A stretch of DNA of 64,000 nt from Euryarchaeota archaeon UBA556 (GTDB lineage Archaea > Thermoplasmatota > Poseidoniia > Poseidoniales > Thalassarchaeaceae): NCBI GenBank assembly GCA_002494975.1, contig DADI01000032.1, positions 1-64,000 of the forward strand, read 5' to 3'. Both the position numbers and the translations under genes were made by a program. The notes beneath the pieces are model-generated. The model did no database searches, was not told the origin of the DNA, and saw nothing but the letters and a program-made list of their open reading frames with translations. Shown here piece by piece: positions 10,001-17,184 of the stretch (positions are counted from its first letter, which is position 1; each line of letters opens with the position of its first letter).

Positions 10001-11203
10001 GGGCATGTTTATTACTCAGGTTCTGGGGTCGTAGCCTTTGATATTCCTGATGATATGGTAGTTGAATATACTGTAATTTATGGGACTGCACCTATTCAGG
10101 TTTCAACCGATGTTAATGATGACGGTAGTTTCGATACCTCGATGATATTACCATCCAGGGTTCCATCGAATCCAACTATGGCTGTGCAAACAGAGGTATT
10201 GAATTTACCTGGATTAGGCGTATCAGATATTAACTTAGACGCTACTGTAACTGTTGACAGTGCGCGTCCTACTGTTTTGTTTGATCAGTCTACGTATCCA
10301 GATTCTTCTTTGGTACTTTTAGAATCTGATTTAATCAATGATGTTCTTGTAACTGTGACGATCGTCGATGAAATTGGTATGAATGAAGGACCATTAGATG
10401 TCGAGTGGTTAGTCTTGAGATCTGGTGTTGCAGTCGCAGGCTCAGAAAATACTGGTCAATTAGCAATGATAGAAGATGGAGATTCAAAAGATATTTATCA
10501 AGGTAAGATAGATTTCACACCATTAAATGGCATGGCAATAGAACAAGGTGATCAAATTGCATTTTGGGTTACTTCAACAGACAGGGCTGGTAACAAGGTC
10601 GCAGGTCTTGGTAGCGAATCAGCACCAAGATTACCTACTTTGAGAATAATGGAATTCAATCCCGAGTACACTCGGGTAGTGACTAACCCTACTGAAACAC
10701 CTATGCTTGGAGAGCTTCTAACTCTCCAAACATTCTGGGCAAATGATGGTAAGAGAGAGGGTACAATCACAGTCGGTTTGTATGAATTAAAACCAGATAC
10801 TAATACATGGAGCCCTGCACTTTCTACCTTACAAGATGGGGATACTGTAATAACTCTTAATGCCCAATCATCCAGTGTATTAGCGACATTCAAGTGGGAG
10901 TCATATGAAGCAGGACAACCTTTGCTAGTATTGGTTGTTACAGATCCTGAGACAGGTGATCCTGACTTTGAAAACATTAATGGTCAAAATATAGACATAA
11001 CTGGTATAAATGTCCAACCACTGCCTATTGAAAAAGAATCTTCTACTACCTTATACCTAGTTGTAGGAGTTTCTGTAATTGCAGTGGCATTAGTTGCAAT
11101 CATAGTAATGAGAAGTCGTGGTGATGATGAATATTATTATGATGATGATGAAGAAGATTACGAGGAAGAAGATTGGAAATACGAAGAAGAAGATGATAAT
11201 TGA
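4049..11203 (+). CDS. Giant exported surface protein, C-terminally membrane-anchored
   Basis: The protein has 2384 residues. A signal peptide (1-23, RRR then a hydrophobic stretch ending TSA) is followed by a long Ser/Thr/Asn/Gly-rich beta ectodomain. Two Cys-flanked EF-hand-like units (about 153-175 and 365-398; DTDEDNILDSNEI) resemble DUF7151-type repeats, and between them lie glycine-rich GGSGYTS-type repeats (about 190-340). Residues 450-985 contain several jelly-roll-like modules ending in 'YFDNFGI'-type strands, reminiscent of the MAM-like domain of immune inhibitor A proteases, but I see no protease motif. A single transmembrane helix (about 2332-2353) is followed by MRSR and a 28-residue tail almost entirely of D, E and Y. 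Translation probably begins with little or no leader. The function is likely a cell-surface or adhesion structure. Confidence 0.88.
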   Translation: MSDRRRTALALVLLMIIAPLTSAATSSWTGPSNVNPPDDGITLTGFRAPGNSTIQDGWLHVTDTEMATSLDTGILWEGTDLSAGRFFGTDFIDSTETLTLLDDGTRSNISTFDTGVSSVSMHSSYTYAPGWQHVYDTDTSTSVSECNNLSGTWVDHGFDNNFNNQLDTNEIIETMMYCSGNALQDSITTLTVNDGGYDYSAGTLSATGGSGSGFSGTYSISSAIASISVNSGGTGYAVGETLSFLCPGGGCTGSNASASVGSVAANGSILSITLANGGSGYTSQTMYILVSTTNGSGVSLSEVLETTGSIYQAFVTDGGSGYTSSPTILPSSSAGSAANITAGLGGFFDYEVVVNSIASGQTSNCMLGGFQVNAGMDTDEDNILDSNEITDINYLCNINELWGATTFAGFNGTNYGGEQTMSYGTIPSQASQGIVSVGTMPGSAVPRGTSGYFLLPQVSLPNTEFYSGLYMTFDHWHHLDTTVSGGGDGAWIEYRINTGTWNDWTYISPDVTASGGGYTSTMSTDAPSPNGAPSGAVPVFASPSHSGWLTENVSISSISDIDNASKIQFRFHIWTSPNASYERPGWFIDNIDFNNDGIDRGVWHHGCIAATTTTCQYVANSYGVLQRTIDLSGTNSTSSIEIDMEWDLQGSTQDNACIELSLNNATWYDLSSTGTTSTTIACEDRSGAIPGYPSYDGVFGDQSGSIRTVDYSIPTAYLNQPNVNIRFVVDTDGFTNYGGSLDSKEGFTLADIRVLDDSGTILFRDDIENPSTMTHYGLNGFDDWAYYTWNFGSMEELFNFEDSSASDPTTGNAPGWTKGTGWGYGQLGSAAGPSNVPSFPYLYGTNLNGNYANNANSFLTSPTYDIPNDGLAYLTFDKWVCTESYWDSVGLMIKVNSGSWNYFDPQIPGWYDGSPGYSGNAMSGSDAWMNGNCGQSDFENRVAPLSSYAGDTLRFRFHIDTDSSVTYQGGYFDNFGILISNYGEGGYWLSPSINMGDIDQFNYGWVDIDATIPENTSITGTLIDSIDESVIPGYSNITFPFSLAGVNSEEYPQIRIKVIMDTSDEEATPQLKKISVGGKRYLSATSSDYNGWEFSPSVEVIDELLNATSIAGTITSDYIHSSRPIKSITLTGNFSSGLMISALTSTGASLGQTSQGSIAFSIPQNGFALSISLPTNGWIDRMVITANFAEPAVNPSIDVINDGSSEWSFPIGSDYGHYGWQSLISTSDEGYITSAVIDLDGNSPSSVMVRLPSLAAVNNGMISIAPGSSDGFQSPVTLTVGSSSQTGSSGSEVFNCILDNSQLAGINYLSTSHTDSDTGREWRDVSIILDSTSAQTVSISSIGIGYLIFENVSGLGPSISAYHSSMTQDDPPPNQVSIPVNITAEMGSISIDGDLKFDYIVTNRDFQVPNTLYPNGELVEITTKHHHLYDNSNLETISLRGIASDGEILMFEAVNGADGLWGQGSDPVTFTQQSGSSVAPMDSSTSLEIITHNDGYDDVVVHWMFDVSWMWDDVGSIRWVSQAFDSSGETVWPAVSHSGESGKNAVENDLIIDSFEVRDQYGRLLSNQYSSFYPYAMMDAGELNITGTVKFQDSIAVRPLGIHYTVGLNISGLSYLLTSGDDGYYGLISAPSGLSNVYLSPMMNTVGPTGYSLGAEDVTGTPPLVNVRVDHEPPVAGPLEVNTPSGLKAAHGKVWDPTVPLSLFVTVDESEARGEILTLNYWRGSVDDTNGDGIADEDEYLSVFQPLTPGMTGQQQVNFIGIDVSQQLFNSPVHMYLEGTDWAGLSYQDGGTGGGFGASNAWATVVVATDEPTSIKSAGYSLDRDLGFLLPGKQHTFTMQIEEANGLNTLDNITVMLCGDGTSELGKMSYDASRGTLWSDDSSLVTPISVQTIQTSSDIIQLSLMFEISWNYPWEDGQNSCKPSVSIVDDFTTVAYQNNIGELSWYLDNKYVAIPEEIEDLTPPSSIPSGTSVYLGQGDEFRMSGHVYYSGSGVVAFDIPDDMVVEYTVIYGTAPIQVSTDVNDDGSFDTSMILPSRVPSNPTMAVQTEVLNLPGLGVSDINLDATVTVDSARPTVLFDQSTYPDSSLVLLESDLINDVLVTVTIVDEIGMNEGPLDVEWLVLRSGVAVAGSENTGQLAMIEDGDSKDIYQGKIDFTPLNGMAIEQGDQIAFWVTSTDRAGNKVAGLGSESAPRLPTLRIMEFNPEYTRVVTNPTETPMLGELLTLQTFWANDGKREGTITVGLYELKPDTNTWSPALSTLQDGDTVITLNAQSSSVLATFKWESYEAGQPLLVLVVTDPETGDPDFENINGQNIDITGINVQPLPIEKESSTTLYLVVGVSVIAVALVAIIVMRSRGDDEYYYDDDEEDYEEEDWKYEEEDDN

Positions 11204-11328
11204 TCTGAGTAGGCAAATATTAGTTGGGGAGTAATCAAACCCTCATCTAATAGCCTCCTGTCATTACTATCTACCACTTGTCTTTATAGGCTATTTAGCG
11301 GCGATGCATACTCTGAGGAAGTAATTCC

Positions 11329-11514
11329 TTGGATGGGATTGGGATGAGTAATAATAGCGAAGCGATTACAGTTGAAGAACTAAAACATGAAGTAGAAGAC
11401 CTGAAAGTATTGGTAAATACTCTTCTGACAGTGATTATGGAAGAGGCCGATGGCGTCCAATCAGGAGCGGCGCCTACGATTCCTAATCAGCCACGACGTG
11501 GATATTGCATGTAA
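11329..11514 (+). CDS. Small coiled-coil protein
   Basis: The ORF is 61 codons from a TTG at 11329 (preceded by GAGGAAG) or 56 codons from an ATG at 11344. The core VEELKHEVEDLKVLVNTLL is a heptad-like amphipathic helix, followed by a proline-rich, positively charged tail ending GYCM. It resembles a small oligomerising or adaptor protein; I know no function. Its stop codon abuts the stop of the convergent AlkA gene in the hexamer TAATTA. Its regular coiled coil and its position in a gap without other genes support it being real. Confidence 0.6.
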   Translation: MDGIGMSNNSEAITVEELKHEVEDLKVLVNTLLTVIMEEADGVQSGAAPTIPNQPRRGYCM

Positions 11515-12141
11515 TTAATATTCAACGGGCTCGGGATCTACTGCACTCCACATATAACAGCAAGCAACTGTGCGCCATGGTATCCATTTTTCAGATATTT
11601 CATATATCTCCTCATTGGTTAATTTTTCACCGGAATTATATACTTTCTCAATTCCACGAATCATTCCTATATCTCCTATTGGAAATACATTTGGTCGTAG
11701 TAGTGTGAATATTAGAATCATTTCAGCTGTCCATCTCCCTACCCCTCTTAGTTGAATTAATTTCTCGATTAATACTTCATCATCCATTTCTTCCCACTGG
11801 TATTTTGAATAAGTACCCCAAGATTCAGCAATTCCTATCACATATTCTACTTTTCTTTGCGACAATCCACATTTTCTGAGATCCTCAAATTCTTGCGATA
11901 ATATATTCTCTGGTTTTATTTCTCCTACTTTTTCTGTTAGTCTAGACCATACTGTCGAAGCGGCTTTAACTGAGATTTGTTGACCAATTATTGATCTAAT
12001 TAGCGTATAGAATAAGTCACCTCTAGAAACTAATTCCAAGTTTTTATATTTTTTAATTAATTCAGAGAGTTTTTCATCCTTTTCAGAGAGTTCTTTCTTG
12101 GCTTTATCCCAGTACCCCGGTTTATCTCCTAATTGTACCAT
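11515..12141 (-). CDS. HhH-GPD DNA glycosylase (AlkA-like, 3-methyladenine type)
   Basis: A 208-residue protein from the preferred ATG at 12141. A helix-hairpin-helix LIQLRGVGRWTAEM (about 129-142) is followed by the catalytic Asp157 in FPIGDIGMI, the HhH-GPD signature. LIRSIIGQQISVKAA is the conserved substrate-pocket helix of AlkA/Mag enzymes. There are no iron-sulfur cysteines, which argues against EndoIII or MutY. The expected role is base excision repair, removing alkylated purines. Upstream ATGs (12195, 12180) would overlap the divergent gene, so the internal start is chosen. The 3' end abuts the small coiled-coil gene. Confidence 0.88.
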   Translation of the reverse strand: MVQLGDKPGYWDKAKKELSEKDEKLSELIKKYKNLELVSRGDLFYTLIRSIIGQQISVKAASTVWSRLTEKVGEIKPENILSQEFEDLRKCGLSQRKVEYVIGIAESWGTYSKYQWEEMDDEVLIEKLIQLRGVGRWTAEMILIFTLLRPNVFPIGDIGMIRGIEKVYNSGEKLTNEEIYEISEKWIPWRTVACCYMWSAVDPEPVEY

Positions 12142-12193
12142 GGCTATGGCTAAGACCTCATAGTTCAAGATGGCTACCATTCTCGCATTAATC

Positions 12194-12688
12194 ATGAACT
12201 TAGAGAAAGTACTATTCGGAGGTGCAATAATTTCAACTATTTTATTCGTTATTCTAAGTACTACTGGGAATACTGAATTAATTGAGAAGAACGATTCTTG
12301 GTTAATCGAGGAAACATGCCTAGGGAGTCATTCTAGTGACATAAGCCACACGCACAGTAGTTTATCCATATTTATTGATGGTAGCGAAGTTCTTCTATCT
12401 GCAAATATTGGCATACAAGATTCTGAATGTCCTGAAGGAATGAGAGGCATACATACTCATGATGATACGGGGAAATTACATATTGAAACGCCGAATCAAA
12501 TCGATGCTCCGATAGGTGCTTTCTTCAATATATGGGGTGAAACATTTAATTCAGGACAAATTCTTGATAATACTGCTAATTCAGAATATGACATTGAAAT
12601 GCGTGTCAACGGCGTAATCAATGAAGAGTATGAAAATTATGTTATGTTAGATGGAGATAATATCGAAATCTATTACAAACAAAAGTAA
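12194..12688 (+). CDS. Membrane-anchored HTHD-motif extracytoplasmic protein
   Basis: A 164-residue protein from the ATG at 12194; an upstream ATG at 12170 would overlap the divergent glycosylase. One N-terminal hydrophobic helix (about 5-24) acts as signal or anchor. The exported domain contains HTHSSLSIFIDG (about 51-62), IHTHDDTGKLHIETP (about 91-105) and GAFFNIWGETF, ending with a beta strand IEIYYKQK. The same pattern (H-x-H, 'HTHD..G.iHiE', 'FF..WG..F') occurs in small exported proteins of other marine archaea and bacteria. The clustered histidines and acids suggest metal binding, which is inference. It converges on rtcB with no spacer. Confidence 0.7.
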   Translation: MNLEKVLFGGAIISTILFVILSTTGNTELIEKNDSWLIEETCLGSHSSDISHTHSSLSIFIDGSEVLLSANIGIQDSECPEGMRGIHTHDDTGKLHIETPNQIDAPIGAFFNIWGETFNSGQILDNTANSEYDIEMRVNGVINEEYENYVMLDGDNIEIYYKQK

Positions 12689-14185
12689 CTATCCTTTGAT
12701 AACTGCGAATGGTTTCATTCTCGCTACGGGTCTTGCTAACCTTGCCTCACTTGTCAATCGGATAACTTCGTCAACATCTTTGTATGCATCAGGGGCTTCT
12801 TCCGAAAGTACATTCGGAGTTTTTGTATGTACATTAATTCCCGCTGCTTCAAGAGTTTCTCTTAATTTTTCTGAATCAATTTGTTCTCTTGCAGCAGTCC
12901 TTGATAACCTTCTTCCAGCACCATGGCAAGAAGAAGAAAAGGCATCATTTCCTCCCTGCTTAGGGCCTGCCAATATCCAAGACGCAGTCCCCATATCCCC
13001 TGGGACTAGGACCGGTTGACCAATTCCTGAAAATTTCGAGGCTAGTTCAGGATGGTCTCCGCCCAGTGCTCTCGTCGCACCCTTTCTATGAACACAACAT
13101 CTACATGATACTCCATGTACCTTATGATCCTCAATTTTAGCAATATTATGGCTTACATCATAAATGACTTCCAAGTCGCTATCTACTCCTATTTGCTCTC
13201 TCAGTATATTTCTAAGTCGTTGGGTCAAAGCTGAGCGATTTGCAAATGCGAAATTACCTGCTGCCGACATTGCATCAAAATATTCTTGACCTTCTTTACT
13301 GAATATAGGTGCAGCAGCTAGTTGTCTGTCAGGGATTGTCATATCCCACCTACGGGCATACCAAGAGTTGTCAATTTTCGAATAATTTTGTTCAATTTTC
13401 GAAACATGATCAGAGCAAACCTGATGTCCCAATCCTCTAGATCCAGTATGGATCATCGCTGTCACTTGTCCTTTACGTATACCAAAGGCCTTTGCTGCTT
13501 GTTCGTCAACTATCGAATCTACAACCTGTAACTCTAGAAAATGGTTCCCGGAACCAAGTGTTCCTAATGATTTACTGCCTCTCTTTTTTGCTCTTTCTCC
13601 AAGATTTCTCTCATTTGTTTCTAATCTCCCATTAGATTCTATAGAGGCTAAATCTCTTGATTCTCCCCATCCCATCTCAATAGCAGCATTAGCCCCTTCC
13701 GATAGAATATGGTCTATCTCCGTTGAATCAATTATCACACCGCCTTTACCTGTAGCTCCAGCAGGAATTGAATTAGCAAGTTTCTGAGCTAATACTTTAG
13801 CGTTAATATCTTTAAAATTGATATCTAATGCACATAACCTAACTCCACAATTAATATCGAAACCTACTCCTCCTGGTGAAATAGCTCCTCCCTGGTTACC
13901 CGCATTGATATCAGTAGCCACAACACCTCCAATTGGAAATCCATATCCGAAATGCCAGTCTGCCATAGCCCATGCATTCCCAACAATTCCATCTAATGAG
14001 GCGGTATTTACTAGTTGATTAGGTGAACGATCATCTGCATGTTCGCCTAAATGTTCTGAGTCAGCAACTAATATTGCGTCTGTTTTCATTGAACCGTGTT
14101 TATTTATACGGATTCTTCCAGGTCCATCAGGTTGAAGATGTTCTCTCCATACTGCCGACATAGTTCTGCGTATTAACCAATACAT
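12689..14185 (-). CDS. rtcB: tRNA-splicing / RNA-repair ligase RtcB
   Basis: RtcB joins 2',3'-cyclic-phosphate or 3'-phosphate RNA ends to 5'-OH ends using GTP and Mn2+, and completes tRNA splicing in archaea. Seen here: GGVGFDINCGVRL, GSGNHFLELQ, HTGSRGLGHQ, YDVSHNIAKIE, CCVHRKGATRA, VPGDMGTASW and SSCHGAGRRLSR, whose His (434 counting from the TTG at 14224) is the guanylated residue of the family. The preferred start is the ATG at 14185, giving 498 residues; the TTG at 14224 and the ATG at 14161 are alternatives. No intein interrupts it. It is divergent from alaS. Its activator, archease, is encoded about 8.4 kb away at 22.6 kb. Confidence 0.96.
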   Translation of the reverse strand: MYWLIRRTMSAVWREHLQPDGPGRIRINKHGSMKTDAILVADSEHLGEHADDRSPNQLVNTASLDGIVGNAWAMADWHFGYGFPIGGVVATDINAGNQGGAISPGGVGFDINCGVRLCALDINFKDINAKVLAQKLANSIPAGATGKGGVIIDSTEIDHILSEGANAAIEMGWGESRDLASIESNGRLETNERNLGERAKKRGSKSLGTLGSGNHFLELQVVDSIVDEQAAKAFGIRKGQVTAMIHTGSRGLGHQVCSDHVSKIEQNYSKIDNSWYARRWDMTIPDRQLAAAPIFSKEGQEYFDAMSAAGNFAFANRSALTQRLRNILREQIGVDSDLEVIYDVSHNIAKIEDHKVHGVSCRCCVHRKGATRALGGDHPELASKFSGIGQPVLVPGDMGTASWILAGPKQGGNDAFSSSCHGAGRRLSRTAAREQIDSEKLRETLEAAGINVHTKTPNVLSEEAPDAYKDVDEVIRLTSEARLARPVARMKPFAVIKG

Positions 14186-14265
14186 TTCAACAAGTCGGAC
14201 AGGACTTACAACAATCGCATTCAAGATAGTTTAATTATTCCGAGACATGCAAGGTTGTAGATGAG

Positions 14266-17139
14266 ATGACATTTGGAGAGGTTCATATTCCATTTTGGGA
14301 AGACTCAGGTCATCATCGAAAAACGTGTTCTGTTACTGGATTATACTTTTGGACAAGAGATGAATCAAGAACAACCTCAGGGGACACAAATGAAGACCCA
14401 TATACATTCATTGGAAGCCCTATAATTGATGGTTTTCCCATGAAGGGTAAAGTTCTGAAAGACGCAATGCGTAATTCTTTCCTCAATTATTTTACATCAA
14501 ATGATCACACTATGGTGAATCCCTATCCAGTTATTGCTAGGTGGAGGGATGATATTCATCTGACAATAGCTAGTATCGCGGACTTTCAGCCTCATGTAAC
14601 TAGCGGGCAGGTCCCTCCGCCTGCGAATCCACTATGTATATCACAACCGTGTATTCGACTTACTGATGTTGCTGCGGTGGGACGTTCAGGGAGGCATCTA
14701 ACTACGTTTGAGATGATGGCTCATCATGCATTCAATAGACCTAATGACGAAAATGTCATCTATTGGATTGATCAATGCGTACGTTTCTGCGATGATATGT
14801 TGGTTAATACATTTGGAATTAATTCATCGGAGATAACCTATGTTGAAAATCCATGGTCCGGCGGAGGAAATGCGGGGGCTGCTCTTGAGGTAATTGTGGG
14901 GGGTCTAGAATTAGCTACTCTAGTATTCATGAACCTAGAAGAGCATGAAGATGGAGACGTTGAAATTAAGGGGCTAAAATATCGTGAAATGGAACTACAA
15001 ATCATCGATACTGGCTATGGTCTTGAGAGATTCTGTTGGGCTGCAGCGGGAACTCCAACTATCTATGAGGCAATTTATCCTGAATCTGTTTCTTGGCTCA
15101 AAGAAACTATAGGATTTGAATCAATGGTTAATGATTTACAACTTGAGGTAGATACATCTGCATTATTATCTGAATTATCTCGTTTAGCTGGAATATTAAA
15201 TATTGATGTTGGAACAGATGTTGAATCACTTTACAAAAAATTAATTGAAAGGTTAGATGATTTGAATATTAAAATATCAGTATCTGAGTTAAAACGATTG
15301 ACTGAGCCTCTATCTGCAATATATGCAATACCTGATCATATGCATGCATTATGTAATATGTTGGGTGATGGACTAATCCCTAGTAATACCAAAGCCGGAT
15401 ATTTAGCCCGAATGCTTGCAAGAAGGGTTTGTCGTATGAAGTCAGATTTGAATATTGACATTACTCTCCCAGAATTAGGGAAACATCATATGGATACTCA
15501 TTTAGATATGTCTAACTTTATGCAAACTGAACAAGGGATTTTACAGTTGCTAGATTTAGAAGAATTACGCTATCATGAAATGTTGAGGAAAGGTGAATCG
15601 GCTGTGAGAACTGCATTCCAAGAAATCCCCAAGGAGGCTTTAGAAGTACCTGATGAAATATTATTTAGATTATCTGAAGAGAGAGGAATAACTCCAGACA
15701 TGGCGATTTCCATATCGCATAAATTAGGTTGGACAAAACTTTCTGTGAGGGTAGGTTTTTCCGCTGACATGGCAGATAGAAATGCGAAATTAACAAAAGA
15801 TGCCGCCAAGGTTAAAGAGAAAAGTAAGATTCTTTCGAAAAGTTTAGAAAAAACGTATCAGGATTATTATTTAGATACGAATATTACTGACTTTTCTGCA
15901 AATGTAATTCACTGTGAGAAAATATCTGACGCTAATCTTTCATCTTTATCATTTTCAAATGAAGTCGAAGAGAAACCTACTCACATAGTAGTCTTGGATC
16001 GAACTCTATTTTATCCAGAGGGAGGAGGTCAATTAGGTGATCAAGGTTTTTTTGTCATTAATTCTGATGAGTCAATCAAAGTTTTAGATACAAAAATAGA
16101 GGACGGAGTAATAATACATTTTACTGATGGAGAATTACGTACAGGTTCAATCAATGGAGAAGTCAATAGAATTCGTCGAATTCAATTGATGGACCATCAT
16201 ACTGCTGTCCATATTGTGGGTGGTGCCGCTAGAGAAATTTTAGGCCCTCATATACGTCAAGCAGGATCTAATAAAGGGGAGAAATATGCTCGTATTGACT
16301 TAACTCATCATTCAAGAATGTCTAGGGATTTACTTGATATTATAGAAGATAAAGCGAATGAAATTGTTCAATCTAACCCTGGGATCGAGAAAATAATAAT
16401 GAGTAGGGCCGATGCTGATGCTAAATTCGGTTTTGATATATATCAAGGAGGCCCTCCTAAACATGATCTAATTCGTATAATCAAGATTGGCGATTTTGAT
16501 ACACAAGCTTGTGGAGGAACTCATCATGATGTAGCCGGAAAAGTCGGCGAATTAAGGATAGTCCGGTCCAGTCAAGTCCAAGACGGGGTGGAGCGTCTGC
16601 AAATCGTGGCAGGAGATACGGCGCGCGAACATGCAAGAGCCCAAGAGCGTATACTTAGTGAAGCATCAGAGATACTCGGAGTGCAATCTAGTGACCTTCC
16701 AAAGGCTGTTCAGAAATTCTTTGAAGAATGGAAATCACAACAAAAAAAGATTTCTAATCTGGAAGCAGAGATTATTAGATTGAGAACGAGTGGTGGTGGA
16801 GATGAAGCCATTATGAGAGATGGAATAAGATATGTGATCATGGAATCTAATGGTGATTCAAAACAGCTAATGAAAATGCTATCTGAATTGACTAGGGACA
16901 AATCCAAACCAACATTAGCAATTATAGGAAGTCGTGATGGGGGGGGCAAAATAATTGTCGCGACTACTGAAGACACCAAGGCTTCTGAGAATTATAACTC
17001 AGTTGAAATACTAAATTCCATAGCATCTCATATCAATGGCGGAGGTGGCGGAAGGCCTACCTTTGCTCAAGGTGGAGGGTCTAACCCAGATGGGATTCCT
17101 GAAGCACTTAATGCTGCTAGAAAAATGCTAGATATTTGA
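14266..17139 (+). CDS. alaS: Alanyl-tRNA synthetase, archaeal type
   Basis: A 957-residue enzyme that charges tRNA-Ala. An N-terminal zinc-site region (about 15-50) is followed by the class II core, with YPVIARWRDDIHLTIASI, PPPANPLCISQPCIRL and GRSGRHLTTFEMMAHHAFN typical of archaeal AlaRS. The editing domain has HTAVH (HxxxH) and CGGTH (CxxxH) metal ligands. The C-terminal part is a coiled coil plus a glycine-rich C-Ala domain (GGGGGRPTFAQGGG). Oddly, the N-terminal segment reads CSVTG and SGDTNEDPY where archaeal relatives usually have CPxCG and CGDxPC, so three of four expected cysteines are missing. It is probably followed in the same transcript by the aminotransferase. Confidence 0.97.
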   Translation: MTFGEVHIPFWEDSGHHRKTCSVTGLYFWTRDESRTTSGDTNEDPYTFIGSPIIDGFPMKGKVLKDAMRNSFLNYFTSNDHTMVNPYPVIARWRDDIHLTIASIADFQPHVTSGQVPPPANPLCISQPCIRLTDVAAVGRSGRHLTTFEMMAHHAFNRPNDENVIYWIDQCVRFCDDMLVNTFGINSSEITYVENPWSGGGNAGAALEVIVGGLELATLVFMNLEEHEDGDVEIKGLKYREMELQIIDTGYGLERFCWAAAGTPTIYEAIYPESVSWLKETIGFESMVNDLQLEVDTSALLSELSRLAGILNIDVGTDVESLYKKLIERLDDLNIKISVSELKRLTEPLSAIYAIPDHMHALCNMLGDGLIPSNTKAGYLARMLARRVCRMKSDLNIDITLPELGKHHMDTHLDMSNFMQTEQGILQLLDLEELRYHEMLRKGESAVRTAFQEIPKEALEVPDEILFRLSEERGITPDMAISISHKLGWTKLSVRVGFSADMADRNAKLTKDAAKVKEKSKILSKSLEKTYQDYYLDTNITDFSANVIHCEKISDANLSSLSFSNEVEEKPTHIVVLDRTLFYPEGGGQLGDQGFFVINSDESIKVLDTKIEDGVIIHFTDGELRTGSINGEVNRIRRIQLMDHHTAVHIVGGAAREILGPHIRQAGSNKGEKYARIDLTHHSRMSRDLLDIIEDKANEIVQSNPGIEKIIMSRADADAKFGFDIYQGGPPKHDLIRIIKIGDFDTQACGGTHHDVAGKVGELRIVRSSQVQDGVERLQIVAGDTAREHARAQERILSEASEILGVQSSDLPKAVQKFFEEWKSQQKKISNLEAEIIRLRTSGGGDEAIMRDGIRYVIMESNGDSKQLMKMLSELTRDKSKPTLAIIGSRDGGGKIIVATTEDTKASENYNSVEILNSIASHINGGGGGRPTFAQGGGSNPDGIPEALNAARKMLDI

Positions 17140-17184
17140 CCATCCATCCGTTTGGTTCATGACAGTTTACATCTCCGCACAGTC

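Noticed and set aside
10552-10977. 141-codon minus-strand ORF within the giant surface gene
   Set aside because: It is a shadow of a confident reading frame, with no start signal or recognisable domain.
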